A stretch of 64,000 nt of DNA from Bacteroidales bacterium (GTDB lineage Bacteria; Bacteroidota; Bacteroidia; Bacteroidales; P3), in the NCBI GenBank assembly GCA_017633985.1, contig JAGBOF010000009.1, positions 1 through 64,000 on the forward strand. Direction: 5' to 3'. The notes below the pieces were generated by a model. That model made no database searches. It worked only from the letters and a program-made list of their open reading frames with translations, and was not told the origin of the DNA. Below, piece after piece: positions 1 through 8,302 of this stretch. The position numbers and the translations under genes were made by a program. The first letter of the stretch is position 1, and each line of letters starts with the position of its first letter.

Positions 1-331
1 CCGTTTTCACAACACTATGCCAACACAAAACAGCAAGAAAATTTCATCCCGCAACAAAATGATTTTTTAAGATAGCAAAGCAAACTTTTCTTATAACATG
101 ACAATAACGCAATACAGTAAAGTAAACCGTTTTTATAACATAACGATAATGCAAAACTGCAAAACAGACCGTTTTCACAGCACAATGCCAACGCAAAACA
201 GCAAGAAAATTTCATATCACAACACTGCAATTTTTATATCAGTCAAATAGTTTTTATATTCAATAGAACCACTATTTTTACATATCAATCAATTATTTTT
301 ATATATCAATCCTTTATTTTCACATAACAAA
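1..331. repeat. 21/42-bp tandem array upstream of tatD
   Basis: This gene-free stretch divides into consecutive 21-bp units from base 1 to the tatD start. A 42-bp higher-order unit starting CCGTTTTCAC or CCGTTTTTAT recurs at 1, 127 and 169. The copies at 1 and 169 (exactly 8 x 21 apart) agree at most positions over about 60 bp. The last four units are degenerate, with phased blocks such as ACATATCAATC followed by TTATTTTT. No convincing promoter is seen. A Cys-rich minus-strand reading frame here (15-230) is only the translation of the repeat, with a 14-residue period, and is not called as a gene. Confidence 0.8.
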
Positions 332-1120
332 ATGATTCTTACAGACACCCATTCACATATATATTCGGAAGAATTCACCGAAGATATTGCCCAAGTAATC
401 CGACGGGCAGAAGAAAACGGAATAACCAAAATATTCTTACCCGTAACGGAATATGAATCCATTGCCCCAATGTTGGAAACCTACGCCGTAAAACCCGAAA
501 TCTTTTATCCTATGGTGGGTTTATATCCGGGCAGTGTGACTTCCGATGTGGCAAATCAATTACAAAAAATCCTGCCCTATCTGCAAGACAGCCGCATTAT
601 CGGAATCGGCGAAATAGGATTGGATTTCTATTGGAACAGAGACTTTGAACAGGAACAAATATACGCATTTGAAACGCAGATGCAGTGGAGTAAACAAAAC
701 AATGATATGCCAGTTTCCGTGCATTGCAGAAAAGCGTTTGAGGAAGTATTCAAATGTTTCAAAAATCTTAATTATCAATCATATAACGGAGTGTTTCATT
801 GTTTCGGAGGGGATTTAAACCAAGCCGAAAAGCTGATTGAAATGGGGTTTAAGTTAGGTATAGGCGGCGTTGTCACTTTTAAAAACGCTCATCTGGCAGA
901 TATAGTCAAACAAATTGATTTAAAACATCTTGTATTGGAGACCGACGCACCGTATTTGGCTCCCGTACCATTCAGAGGCAAGAGAAACGAACCCGCATAC
1001 ATCAAACAAATTGCACAGAAAGTGGCGGAAATCAAACAAATAGCTTTAGAAACGGTTGCGCAACAGACAACTGCCAACGCAATGGATTTATTAAGAAAAC
1101 GCAAAGCTGATTCGGTTTAA
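332..1120 (+). CDS. tatD: TatD family metal-dependent DNase/hydrolase
   Basis: This 262-residue protein has the TatD amidohydrolase fold. Visible metal-binding features are the N-terminal DTHSH pair (H7, H9), the conserved GEIGLDFYW segment with the metal-ligand glutamate, SVHCRKA, FHCFGG, and the C-terminal ETDAPYLAP followed by RGKRNEP. TatD proteins are cytoplasmic 3'-5' deoxyribonucleases with roles in DNA repair or turnover; the physiological substrate cannot be read from sequence. Length is normal for the family (about 260). The ATG at 332 sits directly after the last 21-bp repeat unit and has no Shine-Dalgarno sequence. The gene is followed by another 21-bp array and then a peptidase gene on the same strand, with no sign of an operon. 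Confidence 0.93.
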   Translation: MILTDTHSHIYSEEFTEDIAQVIRRAEENGITKIFLPVTEYESIAPMLETYAVKPEIFYPMVGLYPGSVTSDVANQLQKILPYLQDSRIIGIGEIGLDFYWNRDFEQEQIYAFETQMQWSKQNNDMPVSVHCRKAFEEVFKCFKNLNYQSYNGVFHCFGGDLNQAEKLIEMGFKLGIGGVVTFKNAHLADIVKQIDLKHLVLETDAPYLAPVPFRGKRNEPAYIKQIAQKVAEIKQIALETVAQQTTANAMDLLRKRKADSV

Positions 1121-1207
1121 TCCACCCTTTTTCAGGGTAATTTGCAGTCAAAAAAGTACCGTTTGTAAGCATCTGAAAAACAACACTTGCCGTAAGGCAA
1201 AAATATT

Positions 1208-1312
1208 ATCGCAGATTAATAAATTTTTATCGCACATCAGTAAAATAATATCGCACATCAGTAAAATAAAACGCCGTTTTAATTTCACCAAACGGCTTAA
1301 AACGAAATTTAT
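1208..1312. repeat. 21-bp repeat array between tatD and the C25 peptidase
   Basis: Five contiguous 21-bp units begin at 1208, 1229, 1250, 1271 and 1292. The first three are of the ATCGCACATCAGTAAAAT type. The last two switch to the ACGCCGTTTTAAT/ACGGCTTAAAA type. The last pair can form a weak hairpin (AACGCCGTTTT/AAACGGCTT), which could help terminate tatD. Confidence 0.82.
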
Positions 1313-1391
1313 TGAAAACATTTCCGTTTGCAACAGTGCATTGTCAAAAGGATTTTGTAAATTTGCAGGTTGGTTTTACAGACTCATTACG

Positions 1392-4300
1392 ATGAAAAAC
1401 AATATAAAATACACAATACTGTTGATTGCGGCAATGTTTGCACTTAACGCCGCCGCACAAAACAGAGCGGAGTGGATACTCTCGTTTGACACCTTGGAAT
1501 TAAACCCCGTCAGTTTAAACGGGACAACGTTTTATGAAATTTATATGGGGGAAGATTTCTCCAAATCCGCATCTTTGGGACAGGCTAACCTGCCTCATTA
1601 CAATAAATTGATACAAATTCCCGAGGGAAAGCAAATACAAATCAAGCATACCGTATTGGAGAAAGACACCGTCACAATAAAGGAAAATATTTTGATAGCC
1701 CCTTTGCAAAAATCACGTCTTAAACAGGATAACAATCAGGACTTTTATTTTGACCAACAGTACTACAATACCGATACGTTTACAGGTTCTAACGAGGTGA
1801 CGGTCAAACATTTCGGACAGATGGGCAAAAACAATACGGCGGTTATAAGTATTGCTCCTTTGAGGTATAATCCGCATAAAAATATGATTGAACGGATTAA
1901 GAAGATAAAAACGGAAATTATCTTCACTCCGCAATCCAAAAGTATGGGTGCTTCGGCAGGCGAAGTGCATGATCAACACCCGTTTAAGATGGTTGTTTTG
2001 GCTGACGATATGTTTAAACAAACCCTTGTGCCGTTTATTCAATGGAAAACGATGCAAGGTTTTGATATTACGGAAGTTTATACGTCCCAAACAGGTAAAA
2101 ACGCCGAAGAAATAAGATCGTATCTGAAGGATATGTATTACGCAGCGACGCAGACCTCACCCGCATTTGATTATCTGCTGATTGTCGGCGATACGGAGCA
2201 GATTCCTGCGTTTGTAGGGGAGTATACGATTGACAATTATCCCGCACACTATACGGATTTGTACTATGCGGAATATACAGACGATATCTTGCCCGATGTT
2301 TTCTACGGAAGAATGTCGGCAAACGATACCTCAACTCTGCAAAACATTATTGACAAGACTTTAAAGTACGAAAAATTCCTTTTTGACAACAACGCCTTTC
2401 TTAATAACAGCCTTTTGGTTGCGGGAAGGGAATTGGGAGACAATGCACCTGCCTTTACCAACGGTCAAATGAACTATACAAAACAATATCTTCACCCCTA
2501 TACCGACACAAGCGTCTTTTACAATCCCTCAAGTGCTTTGCCCGAGAACAGAACTGCCATAAGAAACAGATTAAACGAAGGAAACTCATGGGTAAACTAC
2601 ACGGGACATTGCAATTACAACGGTTGGCAAAACCCGCCTTATAATATAAAGGACGTAGACACCGCACTTAACAATACGGAACGCTACGGTATTTTCATAA
2701 ACAATTGTTGTTTGTCAGGTAAATTCGATGAAAAATCCTGTTTTACCGAATCTCTTTTAAGTGCAAAGGATAAAGGTGCCGTTGCGGCAATAGGTGCGTC
2801 GGATTATACACTGTGGGACGAAGATTATTATTGGTCCGTGGGCAGCAAAGCAGTGAAAGAAACTCCCGAATACAATCATGAACGGATGGGTATGTATGAC
2901 CGATTTTTCCATACCTACAACCAACCGTATAATGAACGCTATGTAACCGCAGGACAGATAATACAGGCGGGTAATTTGGCGGTTATGCAATCTTTGTCTT
3001 CCTATTCCGATCATTATTGGGAGATGTACAATCTGCAGGGCGACCCTACGCTTATTCCTTATGCGGGAATACCTCAAGATTTCACGGTATCGTTGCCTGA
3101 CAGCATTGTTTTAGGACAAACAAACATTGAAATAACTACCGAACCTTACACATATATTGCATTAAGCAGCGGCAATAAACTTATAGATGCCCGTCAAGCG
3201 GATTCTTCGGGCAAAGTAAGTTTGGATATAAGCAATATCTCTGCTCCGCAAACTGTAAACATTGTTTTTACCAACCAATTTTTTAAACCGTTAATTGATT
3301 CCTTCAGGGTAGTTGCACCTGACAATTATTTTATAGCCATGAAAGATATCACCGTAAGACAAAAGGATAAAACGGAGAGCGAAGAAAATCTTACGGTAAG
3401 CGGAACTTACAGCGTAGATTGCAAGATTATCAATTCGGGAAAACGTAATTTCAAATCCAAAGGCTGCTACGTAAAATTAATCAGCGATAAAAATTTATTA
3501 ATCAGCGAAGATAATTTATTAATCAGCGATATTATTTCAGGGGATTCGTTATCCGTTACGGGAGCGTTTGCTTTTACTGTTGCCGACGGGGTTAAAAATC
3601 TGTCCGTAAGCGAACTGCATTTCCAAATTTACCAAGACGGTGAAATAATAAATGATCAAAAAGTTTTAAAAGACATCTTTGCTCCCGAATTGCTTATATC
3701 CTCTACGGCAATGCAATCATCAAACGATACGGTTTACATAACCGCCGAGCTTATGAATACGGGCAGATGGCCGATACAATCAGGTGAGGTAACTCTGTAT
3801 GATTTAAGCGGAGGATTCAGCATAACGGATTCCGTAAAAGAGGTTAAGGCTTTGGACAAAGGCGAATCGGAACACATAACTTTCGGTATCGGAAAAACCT
3901 TTGGCAGTACCGACACATTGTCTTTTGCAGTTAATTACGTTGCAGGCAAATACAGCGCAATGCAACACTATGATATACCTTTAACTGCGCAATGTGAAGG
4001 CTTTGAAGACGGTTTCAGCGTATTTTCATGGCAAAACGATGCCGACAATCCGTGGTGCACGGACTCGGTAATATATTACAGCGGCAACAGAAGTGCACGC
4101 AGTAAACACAATTTGGCAGACAACACCAAATCGCGGCTTACGCTTACTATTGACAACACCGTTTCTTCGCAATTCTCATTCTTTGCCAAAATTTCTTCGG
4201 AACGTGATTACGACGGATTGAGGTTTCTTATTGACGGAAAGACCATGCTTTATTTAAGCGGGACGGAAGACGGTTTGGGAATTGAGCTGGATTGGAAGAA

Positions 4301-4691
4301 ATATTCGTTTGACATCGGCAGCGGGCAGCATACCCTTTGTTTCTCATACGAAAAAGACCAAAGTGCGGCATACGGATATGACTGTGCATGGATAGACGAA
4401 GTTACTTTGGCATGCGGCAGCGATTCGTTGGTGTTCGCTTTGGATGAATTATATGCGGACAACACCGTAATATTCCCTAATCCCGCCCGTGATATGGTTT
4501 ATTTTAACAACCTGCCTGACAAATCTGCCGTAACGGTGTTTGACAATACGGGTAAGTTAAAATATTACAATACCTGCGTAAGCGCAAACAGCGGCATGGA
4601 TGTGTCTTCGTTTGAAAACGGAATCTATTACGTTGTAATTACGTCACAGGACAATAAACAACTAAAACGCAAACTTATAATACTGAAATAA
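1392..4691 (+). CDS. Secreted gingipain-like cysteine peptidase (family C25) with T9SS sorting domain
   Basis: The protein has 1099 residues from the ATG at 1392. It begins with a Sec signal peptide (MKNNIKYTILLIAAMFALNAAAQ) cut here to its key features: Lys/Asn start, hydrophobic core, AAAQ cleavage site. A C25-type propeptide-like region follows, then the catalytic domain. The likely catalytic pair is H406 in NYTGHCNYNG and C440 in INNCCLSGKF, spaced as in gingipains. The last 75 or so residues form a type A T9SS sorting domain (FPNPARD near its start, SSFENGIYYVVI and KRKLIILK at the end), so the enzyme should cross the outer membrane and be released or anchored. An upstream TTG at 1341 would extend the frame, but a promoter-like TAAATTTG (1358-1365) lies between, favouring 1392. 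Residues 694-714 are three 7-residue repeats encoded by an in-frame copy of the genome's 21-bp repeat. Confidence 0.88.
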   Translation: MKNNIKYTILLIAAMFALNAAAQNRAEWILSFDTLELNPVSLNGTTFYEIYMGEDFSKSASLGQANLPHYNKLIQIPEGKQIQIKHTVLEKDTVTIKENILIAPLQKSRLKQDNNQDFYFDQQYYNTDTFTGSNEVTVKHFGQMGKNNTAVISIAPLRYNPHKNMIERIKKIKTEIIFTPQSKSMGASAGEVHDQHPFKMVVLADDMFKQTLVPFIQWKTMQGFDITEVYTSQTGKNAEEIRSYLKDMYYAATQTSPAFDYLLIVGDTEQIPAFVGEYTIDNYPAHYTDLYYAEYTDDILPDVFYGRMSANDTSTLQNIIDKTLKYEKFLFDNNAFLNNSLLVAGRELGDNAPAFTNGQMNYTKQYLHPYTDTSVFYNPSSALPENRTAIRNRLNEGNSWVNYTGHCNYNGWQNPPYNIKDVDTALNNTERYGIFINNCCLSGKFDEKSCFTESLLSAKDKGAVAAIGASDYTLWDEDYYWSVGSKAVKETPEYNHERMGMYDRFFHTYNQPYNERYVTAGQIIQAGNLAVMQSLSSYSDHYWEMYNLQGDPTLIPYAGIPQDFTVSLPDSIVLGQTNIEITTEPYTYIALSSGNKLIDARQADSSGKVSLDISNISAPQTVNIVFTNQFFKPLIDSFRVVAPDNYFIAMKDITVRQKDKTESEENLTVSGTYSVDCKIINSGKRNFKSKGCYVKLISDKNLLISEDNLLISDIISGDSLSVTGAFAFTVADGVKNLSVSELHFQIYQDGEIINDQKVLKDIFAPELLISSTAMQSSNDTVYITAELMNTGRWPIQSGEVTLYDLSGGFSITDSVKEVKALDKGESEHITFGIGKTFGSTDTLSFAVNYVAGKYSAMQHYDIPLTAQCEGFEDGFSVFSWQNDADNPWCTDSVIYYSGNRSARSKHNLADNTKSRLTLTIDNTVSSQFSFFAKISSERDYDGLRFLIDGKTMLYLSGTEDGLGIELDWKKYSFDIGSGQHTLCFSYEKDQSAAYGYDCAWIDEVTLACGSDSLVFALDELYADNTVIFPNPARDMVYFNNLPDKSAVTVFDNTGKLKYYNTCVSANSGMDVSSFENGIYYVVITSQDNKQLKRKLIILK
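3471..3533 (+). repeat. In-frame 21-bp repeat inside the C25 peptidase gene
   Basis: Three consecutive 21-bp units encode VKLISDK, NLLISED and NLLISDI. Each contains ATTAATCAGCGA, close to the reverse complement of the intergenic TCGCAGATTAATAAAT unit seen at 1208 and at 16882. Because 21 is a multiple of three, the insertion preserves the reading frame. It lies in the region between the catalytic domain and the sorting domain. Confidence 0.75.
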
Positions 4692-4698
4692 ACCGCCG

Positions 4699-5622
4699 AT
4701 GCAGCAATCCGACACCTTAAATATTAAAGACACTGCGATATTGCAACAGGATTCCGTATTTATACCGCAATATATAAACAAGAATCCCGATTATATCGTT
4801 GCAAGCGGGGATAACAATATATCGTGCAGACAATATATTTTCACCGTTTTGCAGGATTCGGCATTTATACAGAAAGAGCGTCCGACGGTTTTTACGGAAA
4901 AAACATATTGTCCGCCGAATATGCCTATGCAACAAAACACCGTTAAACAGAATCCCGATTGGATATTCGGTATTTTCGTTTTCATTTTGTTGCTCTCGGC
5001 ACTGCTTATACGCTTCGGCGGCGGACTTATATTTTCTTTTATTCAAGGCTGTTTTTCAAAGAATCAAACTGCGATAACTACCAAAGACGGGGATACCGTA
5101 CATCCGTTTTCATTGGTACCTGTTATATTTATTTTTCTGCCGCTTATAAGCTTTTTGATATTCTGCGGACTGGATTATCTCAATATAATGCAATATTTAA
5201 AAGGATATTCCTTGGAAATTGATAATATGCTTGTCAATCCTCTTTTGTTGTGGAGTGGGATTTATGTTTGCTGCATAATTTTGTACTTTTTCAAGATATT
5301 ATTAATAAAATTCTTCTCTTGGGTTTTCCGCGGAATGAAGATAGCGAATTATTACATACAAACCCAATTAAATTTCGGAATTTTATCAGGATTTTGTTTG
5401 TTTTTGCCGATAATTTCCGCCGTTTATGCGGACAATTTCTATCAAACTACATTCCTTTTAATAAGTTTGTCAATTGTTGTAATACTTTACTTTACACGGT
5501 TATTACGGTGTTTTTTTGTAATTATTAGTACATTTAAATTTTCTCATCTCTATCTTTTTTTCTATCTTTGCACGCTGGAATTATTACCGTTAATTGTTGT
5601 TATAAAACTTCTGTTTTTTTAA
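4699..5622 (+). CDS. DUF4271-like integral membrane protein
   Basis: This 307-residue protein has a polar N-terminal third of about 90 residues, then several hydrophobic segments: around residues 91-115 (WIFGIFVFILLLSALLI), 133-155, 178-205, 226-245, 250-270 and a C-terminal pair. I recognise the arrangement and the position directly before a hemD-like gene as typical of the Bacteroidetes DUF4271 family, whose function is not established. It starts 7 bp after the peptidase stop and ends 18 bp before hemD, suggesting cotranscription with hemD, rnpA and yidD. The family assignment rests on size, topology and context, not on a search. Confidence 0.7.
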   Translation: MQQSDTLNIKDTAILQQDSVFIPQYINKNPDYIVASGDNNISCRQYIFTVLQDSAFIQKERPTVFTEKTYCPPNMPMQQNTVKQNPDWIFGIFVFILLLSALLIRFGGGLIFSFIQGCFSKNQTAITTKDGDTVHPFSLVPVIFIFLPLISFLIFCGLDYLNIMQYLKGYSLEIDNMLVNPLLLWSGIYVCCIILYFFKILLIKFFSWVFRGMKIANYYIQTQLNFGILSGFCLFLPIISAVYADNFYQTTFLLISLSIVVILYFTRLLRCFFVIISTFKFSHLYLFFYLCTLELLPLIVVIKLLFF

Positions 5623-5640
5623 AAGAAAAGAGAAAAACTA

Positions 5641-6576
5641 ATGGCAAAAAGTATTAAAAATATACTGATTTCACAAAATGCTCCGTCAGAAAAGGAGCAA
5701 TCACAGTATAAAATATTAGCTGAAAAATTTAATCTGAATCTTACATTTAATAAGTTCTTCGAGGTCGTAAGGATTAGTAATAAGGAATACCGTGCAGAAA
5801 GAATCAATCTTTTGGATTATTCAGCAGTCATAATGACAAGCAAGCTCGCCGTAGACAATTACTTTCACTTTGCAAAAGAAATGCGTTTGGTTATACCTGA
5901 TGATATGAAATTCTTTTGCATTACGGACTCCATCGCAAATTATCTCCAAACTTACATACAATACCGTAAACGTAAAATATTTTACGGCAAACTTACTTTT
6001 GACGAACTGGTGGAAGTTATAGCCAAACATAAGGATGAAAAATATTTATTTCCTTGTGCGGAAGATGCATCGGCGGTTAATTTCAAAAAACTTGAAGCTG
6101 CAGGCATCAATTACACTAAAATAGTAATGCACCGTTCGGAACCTAAAGATTTATCAAAGATTGACATAAAAAAATACGATATGGTTGTGGTGTTCTCTCC
6201 TATCGGTGTTAAATCCTTCGTACAAAACTTCCCGGAGGTTACTTCCGACGACATAGTCTTTGCTGCATTCGGAAAGCCTACGCAACTTGCACTTCAAAAA
6301 GCAAAATTCAAAGTTACTATAGCTGCACCTACGCTTAAGAGTCCTTCGATGGTTATGGCATTGGATAATTTCTTCGAATCGGGAGGTGAGGTTAAGCCCG
6401 TAAAGAAATCCCCTGCAACCAAGGAAACAACTAAAGAGGAAACCAAAACTACAAAGAAAACTGCATCAAAAGCGAAGAAAACTGCATCATCTGCTAAAAA
6501 GACTTCATCAACTGCAACTAAAAAAACCTCAACCTCATCTGCAAAGAAGACAACAAGCAAACAAAAAACATCATAA
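5641..6576 (+). CDS. hemD: Uroporphyrinogen-III synthase family protein (HemD-like) with lysine-rich tail
   Basis: This 311-residue protein starts with a HemD-like Rossmann-type half (KSIKNILISQNAPSEKEQSQ, LLDYSAVIMTSKLAVDNYF) and a second half ending in SPIGVKSFVQNFP and AAFGKPTQLALQKA. The family closes hydroxymethylbilane to uroporphyrinogen III for haem and sirohaem. After about residue 255 the protein changes to a Lys/Thr/Ser/Ala tail of roughly 50 residues, partly built of 7-residue units (KKTASKA, KKTASSA, KKTSSTA at 6454-6516). This adds a basic, probably disordered tail to a core of normal size. Its TAA stop overlaps the rnpA start by one base. Bacteroidetes HemD homologues are divergent, so activity is inferred. 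Confidence 0.78.
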   Translation: MAKSIKNILISQNAPSEKEQSQYKILAEKFNLNLTFNKFFEVVRISNKEYRAERINLLDYSAVIMTSKLAVDNYFHFAKEMRLVIPDDMKFFCITDSIANYLQTYIQYRKRKIFYGKLTFDELVEVIAKHKDEKYLFPCAEDASAVNFKKLEAAGINYTKIVMHRSEPKDLSKIDIKKYDMVVVFSPIGVKSFVQNFPEVTSDDIVFAAFGKPTQLALQKAKFKVTIAAPTLKSPSMVMALDNFFESGGEVKPVKKSPATKETTKEETKTTKKTASKAKKTASSAKKTSSTATKKTSTSSAKKTTSKQKTS

Positions 6577-6968
6577 TGTTTGAATTTGACAAAAACCAAC
6601 GGTTACATTCGCGTAAAAGAACGGAAACTCTTTTCAAACAAGGAAAGAGTTTTCTTATATTCCCTTTAAGCGTACGTTATATAATAAAACAAGGGCAAGG
6701 AAATGTAAGCGTATTGGTCGTTTGTCCAAAGAAATATCAGAAAAAAGCCGTATCAAGAAACAGAATCAAACGTTTAATAAGAGAAAACTACCGCTTAAAC
6801 TCCTTAAAACTAAAAGAACTGGCAGCAACAAAACAATTGGATATTGATTTCTCGTTATCTTACGTCAATAAACAAATGACGGATTACATAACCATGCAAA
6901 AAACAATACTTGCTATATTGGATAAATTGTCGGAAAATGTTCAAAACCTTACTGTCATATCCGCTTAA
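6576..6968 (+). CDS. rnpA: Ribonuclease P protein component
   Basis: This 130-residue basic protein has the RnpA signature: an N-terminal [19 protein letters not shown], then [32 protein letters not shown], which carries the RNR motif that binds RNase P RNA. With that RNA (not in this window) it forms the enzyme that matures tRNA 5' ends. The ATG overlaps the last base of the hemD stop (TAATG), so translation is probably coupled. It overlaps the downstream yidD, and rnpA-yidD is a widely conserved pair. The usual upstream partner rpmH is absent here; hemD takes its place. Confidence 0.95.
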   Translation: MFEFDKNQRLHSRKRTETLFKQGKSFLIFPLSVRYIIKQGQGNVSVLVVCPKKYQKKAVSRNRIKRLIRENYRLNSLKLKELAATKQLDIDFSLSYVNKQMTDYITMQKTILAILDKLSENVQNLTVISA

Positions 6969-7182
6969 AGCATTACAACGTCTGATGCTTATGATGATAC
7001 GTTTTTACCAACGTTGCATCTCACCTCTTACTCCCGCATCATGCCGTTTTACACCGACATGTTCCCAATACGCAGTTGAAGCAATACGCAAATACGGCCC
7101 GTTTAAGGGATTTTGGTTGGCATTTAAAAGAATTTTGCGTTGCAATCCGTGGGGTCCGAGCGGTTACGACCCCGTTCCGTAA
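6937..7182 (+). CDS. yidD: Membrane protein insertion efficiency factor YidD
   Basis: From the ATG at 6937 the product is 81 residues with the full YidD signature: [45 protein letters not shown] and the terminal GPSGYDPVP. YidD is a small amphipathic inner-membrane-associated protein that helps YidC-dependent membrane insertion. Starting at 6937 gives a 32-bp overlap with rnpA. An ATG at 6910 would add nine residues not typical of the family, so the shorter form is preferred. Confidence 0.93.
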   Translation: MFKTLLSYPLKALQRLMLMMIRFYQRCISPLTPASCRFTPTCSQYAVEAIRKYGPFKGFWLAFKRILRCNPWGPSGYDPVP

Positions 7183-7217
7183 CAGTTTATTTATAATTTT
7201 ATTCCGCATTTTATTAT

Positions 7218-8120
7218 ATGATAACACCGAATACATTACAAAAGGGCGACAGTGTGGCAATAATTTCCTCCGCACGTGCAATAAGTAAAGAAGAAATCAT
7301 TTCTGCCAAACAATTATTCGAATCATGGGGATTGAATGTTGTTGTGGGTAAAACCGTCGGAGCAAAAGACAACCAATTTGCAGGAGAAGACCTCTTAAGA
7401 GCGCAAGATATTCAAACAATGCTTGATAACCAGGAAATCAAAGCAGTGTTTTTTGCCCGCGGAGGTTACGGCAGTGTAAGGATATTGGATAAAGTGGATT
7501 GGCAAACGCTTAAAAGCAATCCCAAATGGCTTATCGGTTATTCGGATGTGACTGCTGTTTTGATGCATACCTATTATAATGTATCTTTATCATCCGTTCA
7601 TGGAATTATGCCTGTAAACATTACGGATTTATCAGATAATGCCGCAGTAAAATCATTGCATAACATATTGTTCAGCGGCAATAACGAAATCGTTTGTCCG
7701 TTTTATCCTCTTAACCGTCAAGGCACGGCAACGGGAGAGCTTATCGGCGGAAATTTATCTGTCTTGTATTCACTCTTGGGCAGTGACAGCTTTGCGGATA
7801 CGGAAGACAAGATACTGTTTATTGAGGATTTGGACGAATATCTCTATCATATTGACCGCATGATGCAAGCCCTTAAACGCAGCGGCAAACTTAACAAAAT
7901 AAAAGCATTGCTTGTCGGACAGATGTCGGATATGCATGACAACGCCGTACCTTTCGGCAAAACGGCATATCAAATCATTGCCGAGAATGTAAAAGATACA
8001 GACTTCCCTGTTGCGTTTAATTTACCTATTGGACACATCGGCATATTAAACCATGCATTCATACACGGCAAAACCGCAACTGTAACAATCAATTCCACCC
8101 ATACAATCATCAAACAATAA
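7218..8120 (+). CDS. ldcA: LD-carboxypeptidase (peptidase family S66)
   Basis: This 300-residue cytoplasmic protein matches the S66 family, which removes the terminal D-Ala from the murein tetrapeptide during cell-wall recycling. The Ser-Glu-His triad is visible: nucleophile S109 in LIGYSDVTAV, E203 in FIEDLDEYLY, and H273 in LPIGHIGILNHA. The N-terminal GDSVAIISSARAI and the FARGGYGSVRIL segments are also typical. Length is normal. It starts 35 bp after yidD and could be the last gene of that transcript. It is followed by a 21-bp repeat array. Confidence 0.93.
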   Translation: MITPNTLQKGDSVAIISSARAISKEEIISAKQLFESWGLNVVVGKTVGAKDNQFAGEDLLRAQDIQTMLDNQEIKAVFFARGGYGSVRILDKVDWQTLKSNPKWLIGYSDVTAVLMHTYYNVSLSSVHGIMPVNITDLSDNAAVKSLHNILFSGNNEIVCPFYPLNRQGTATGELIGGNLSVLYSLLGSDSFADTEDKILFIEDLDEYLYHIDRMMQALKRSGKLNKIKALLVGQMSDMHDNAVPFGKTAYQIIAENVKDTDFPVAFNLPIGHIGILNHAFIHGKTATVTINSTHTIIKQ

Positions 8121-8131
8121 CGTATCAAATT

Positions 8132-8215
8132 AAAACGGCGTTTTAGCAAATTAAAACAACGTTTTATTTTAACGACATGGCGTTTTATTTTCGTAAAACG
8201 GCGTTTTATTTTTAG
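8132..8215. repeat. Four-unit 21-bp array of the AAAACGGCGTTTT type
   Basis: Units begin at 8132, 8153, 8174 and 8195 and are centred on (A)AAACGGCGTTTTA or close variants. Each core is nearly self-complementary and is followed by an A/T-rich block. The array lies between two tandem genes, ldcA and the flavoprotein, immediately upstream of the flavoprotein promoter. Confidence 0.85.
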
Positions 8216-8244
8216 GTATCTTTTACCGTTAAAGAAATTTTACT

Positions 8245-8252
8245 TATCTTTG
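8245..8252 (+). promoter_or_regulatory. Bacteroidetes-type -7 element for the flavoprotein gene
   Basis: TATCTTTG matches the TAnnTTTG -7 consensus and lies 50 bp upstream of the flavoprotein ATG and 29 bp after the 21-bp array. No clear -33 TTTG is seen at the usual spacing. Confidence 0.55.
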
Positions 8253-8302
8253 CATTTTCAAACACATAAACAGAATATTAATCAATTAAATAAATCATAA
8301 CA

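Noticed and set aside
15..230. A Cys-rich 71-codon minus-strand frame
   Set aside because: It is a reading of the 42-bp tandem repeat upstream of tatD, with a 14-residue period and no promoter.
1341..1391. Upstream TTG start for the C25 peptidase
   Set aside because: The added 17 residues precede a good signal peptide and overlap a promoter-like TAAATTTG.
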